64,000 nucleotides of DNA from Lates calcarifer (lineage: Eukaryota > Chordata > Actinopteri > Centropomidae). A model generated the notes under the pieces. It did no database searches and was not told where the DNA came from. It worked only from the letters and a program-made list of their open reading frames with translations. The stretch covers positions 1,943,245 through 2,007,244 of the forward strand of contig NC_066852.1 of NCBI RefSeq assembly GCF_001640805.2, written 5' to 3'. Shown here in pieces: positions 61,391 through 64,000 of this stretch. The position numbers and the translations under genes are program-made. Position 1 is the first letter of the stretch; each line of letters starts with the position of its first letter.

Positions 61391-64000
61391 GTGAAACCCC
61401 CCTCCTCATCTGCTTGTTTTGTTTTGTTCAACCAATGGTTCAACCCCAAAGGTATTCAAACATACATTCAAACATTACTGATGTTTGGTAAAGGTGTCTC
61501 ATCATCTGTGTCTCATAAAAGGATGGGCTATGAGATGACATTAAATTTATACACATCATTGAAAAGGGTGTGATAGTGTAATAAAATGAACTGAACACTG
61601 AACTGTACTAAATGTAGTATTTCAACCTACAAATGTCAAACATCAAGCTCAGTCCAGATTTCAATATTTCAAAGTGATGCTGGTCAGTCTCTCTTTAAAC
61701 AGGATTAAAGCTTAATGTCAGTTGACCACTCAGCACTTATTTCGAGTGAGGATGAGCATTAGTCAACCTGTTAATCAGCTGGTGGCAAGTAAAGGCCACA
61801 GCTGCCTCAAACGCCCTTAGGAACTCCGATGACATCCCCACCCAGCGCTCCCTCTGATAGCCCAGCCCCGTCAGAAACACAGGAACTCCCTTCAGCGCGA
61901 AGAAGCAGTCAGGCAGCAATCTGAGAGTGTTGTCAGACAGGAGGCAGCAGCAGAAGGAGATACTGTACTACTATTGTGAAATTGGCTGTGGTGTTTCCAA
62001 TGGGGAACTCTAATTTCAAAGGAGGAAGGTGAAGAAGCTGTGTGGGCAGCTGACATTTAATTCTGCTCTCTGCCGTAATATCTGGCCACGATGAGTCAAC
62101 ATCACCCTTACAGCTTGTAAATTGGCTTGTTTTTAACATTAATAAAGTCAGAATAAAATACAGTTTATTGTTCAGTTTACTGCCCAATGTGCTGCATAAG
62201 GGCTGAAGCTAATTTTTTTTTTCGTTGTATCTCTACGTCACATAAAGCATCCAGAAATCTGACAGACATTAACCTGCAGGTCTTTTCAGTCGCAGCAACC
62301 TTTTGAGGGACTCATGTATTTTAGCTGCATATCAACTGCAAGAACCTCCAACTTGCTCCCAGGATGCTACTTTCCTGTGGTACAAATAACTATCAGCCTT
62401 TTATTTGCAGTTCCAGTCACACTTTAGCCTCAGACTACAAGAGCCATTCATTCACACAGCAAAAAGCACTGGCTGTCACTAAAGGGCTAAATATAGAAAC
62501 TGATTTTAATGTCATTGATTAATGGTTAGGTAGTTGACCCGTTTAAAAAGGTAAAACAAGGAATGAGTAAATAAGCAAAGGAGAGCAAATCAGAGAAATG
62601 TAACTGAAACTTGACTTTAATTGTCAATTATTTCAACATAACTGTGTAAGGAAAATATCCAGAGAAACACTCAAAAGATTATTTTTATTTTGGAGCTAGA
62701 TACCTAGCCTCTTCTCTCCAATGTATGTCAAACAACAGTGCATCATAAGGAACAACAAGACCACTCTCTGTTGCTATCCCAGACACAGCTTTTTAATCCA
62801 TTATCAGACTAACTTTCCTAATCTTCATGGTTCTTGAAATATGGGGGGTAATACACTGAAGGATCCTTTATTTCCTGCCGTTTATATCCTGAGGCTTGCG
62901 GGCAAAAAAGCCCCAGTACCATGGCCCCTGAATAGTTATAGAGAATTAAAGACCCCGTGACATATTGTAGGTCTCAGCTTGTGTGAAGTGGTTGTTAACC
63001 TCTGATCGATCTGCAGAGCTCATCAAAAGTCTTGAGTGCTTTACATTATTGGATGAGATAGAGGCCAAAGCATCCCAACATCGACTGGGGATTTAATTCT
63101 TTATGAGTGAATAAAATCACATTCACACAGCTATTGGATAACCAGCACAGACTAATGGGGTTTACGGCACACTTGGAAGCTTGGATGGCAGCTGAAATAT
63201 TCAGTCATCTCACCAGTATTTATCTGTATTCATAAATAATTACATGTGGTTTATGAATGGCTAAAGAATGTACAGAGGAAAAACTGAACTTGTTCTAAGA
63301 ATTCTCCTCAATCATGTGATGTTTATCTTGAAAACTAATGGTGTGATCGCTCTTATCTCAAGATGCTGTCACTCAAAATGATTTGTTGCAGTGACAAGTT
63401 TACATGTTACATCTTTGCAGTAAACTGTAAAACTCGAGACACTCAGGATTACATTAACAACATCCTCTTTAGGATGCTAAACTTTCAGCAGAATCCGTAC
63501 AAAAGCCTCATTACATTTGCTAACAGTGATGATGGTGATGATGCACTGTTTTTTTTTTTCACACCACGTCTGGCTGGTGTAAAAGATAAGGCTAATTAAC
63601 GTGGCACCATTTGCATCTTTACCTCTGCGTTGCAACAGCGAAGGGAAAAGAGCAGCCACAGCAGGCTAATGAATGTTTGATTTGAGAGGGAAGACTTCCT
63701 GTCACTTCCAACGCTCCTGACATAACCCTCTCCTAAACCCCTTAAATTCTCCTGCTCTGCTATCTGGCACGGCTGTCGGCGTCTCACCTTTTTCCTGCAC
63801 CTTCCCTCTCTCCACTTTAAATTCCTGAGTTCATCCCCCCATCCTTGCCCCCCTCCCCTCCCCTCCCACACCTCCACTACCACCACCACCACACAGGCTG
63901 CGCTCATTACAGCGGATTTGCATGTCTGCTCCAGAGCAGTATGAGAGGAGATGAAACAGAACTCCCAGTGGCTGCCTCTGCAGAGCTTCACTCATCTGAC

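Larger units (their letters stand above)
48033..64000. other. Upstream intron or flank of foxj3; no coding exon recognised
   Basis: About 16 kb searched on both strands without a convincing coding exon, tRNA or autonomous transposon. Contents are palindromic-element copies 4, 5 and a fragment, TTAA-element copy C, the 58012-58198 hairpin element, a GA run at about 56583-56613 and A- or T-rich tracts. A locally GC-rich block at about 48400-48600 could hold an alternative foxj3 first exon. Confidence 0.5.

Noticed and set aside
63596..63991. 131-codon minus-strand open frame at the window edge
   Set aside because: The Gly/Val-rich and charged translation comes from simple GT/GGT repeats; no exon boundaries or homology were recognised.

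Overview
The window is eukaryotic genomic DNA from a ray-finned fish, most likely a percomorph-type teleost. Evidence: genes split by GT-AG introns, abundant (CA)n, (GA)n and (TCC)n microsatellites, dispersed teleost-type repeats (a TTAA-flanked inverted-repeat element, a palindromic 'GCTGCAACTAAC' element, a tRNA-derived SINE), and a 627-residue protein readily recognised as vertebrate FOXJ3. No bacterial, viral or CRISPR features were seen. All recognised genes lie on the minus strand, so transcription runs from high to low coordinates.

Layout. (1) 596-3208: a compact three-exon gene, reconstructed here, predicted to encode a 512-residue type I membrane protein. It has a signal peptide, a long Glu/Pro/Val-rich ectodomain with internal repeats, one C-terminal membrane segment and a five-residue cytosolic tail. 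I do not recognise its family. (2) About 3209-4300: a short intergenic stretch. (3) About 4300-8978: long presumed 3' UTR of foxj3, with a GGA-repeat tract next to the stop codon, two TTAA-flanked inverted-repeat elements and three Pumilio-type motifs near the likely poly(A) signal. (4) 8979-47845: the foxj3 coding region in 11 exons. The first intron is 22.4 kb and cuts the forkhead domain immediately before the DNA-recognition helix; the remaining introns are 0.12-3.8 kb. (5) 47846-64000: 5' UTR and upstream intron or flank of foxj3. No further coding exon could be supported there, only repeats and simple-sequence tracts.

foxj3 encodes a forkhead transcription factor. The reconstructed exons join in frame at every junction, and the total length is close to that of the mammalian protein. 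The notable part is a histidine/glutamine-rich exon with a run of regular x-Q-H triplets. Several foxj3 3' splice sites are built directly on microsatellite sequence. The two genes are in tandem about 1 kb apart, and nothing in the sequence suggests a functional link between them.
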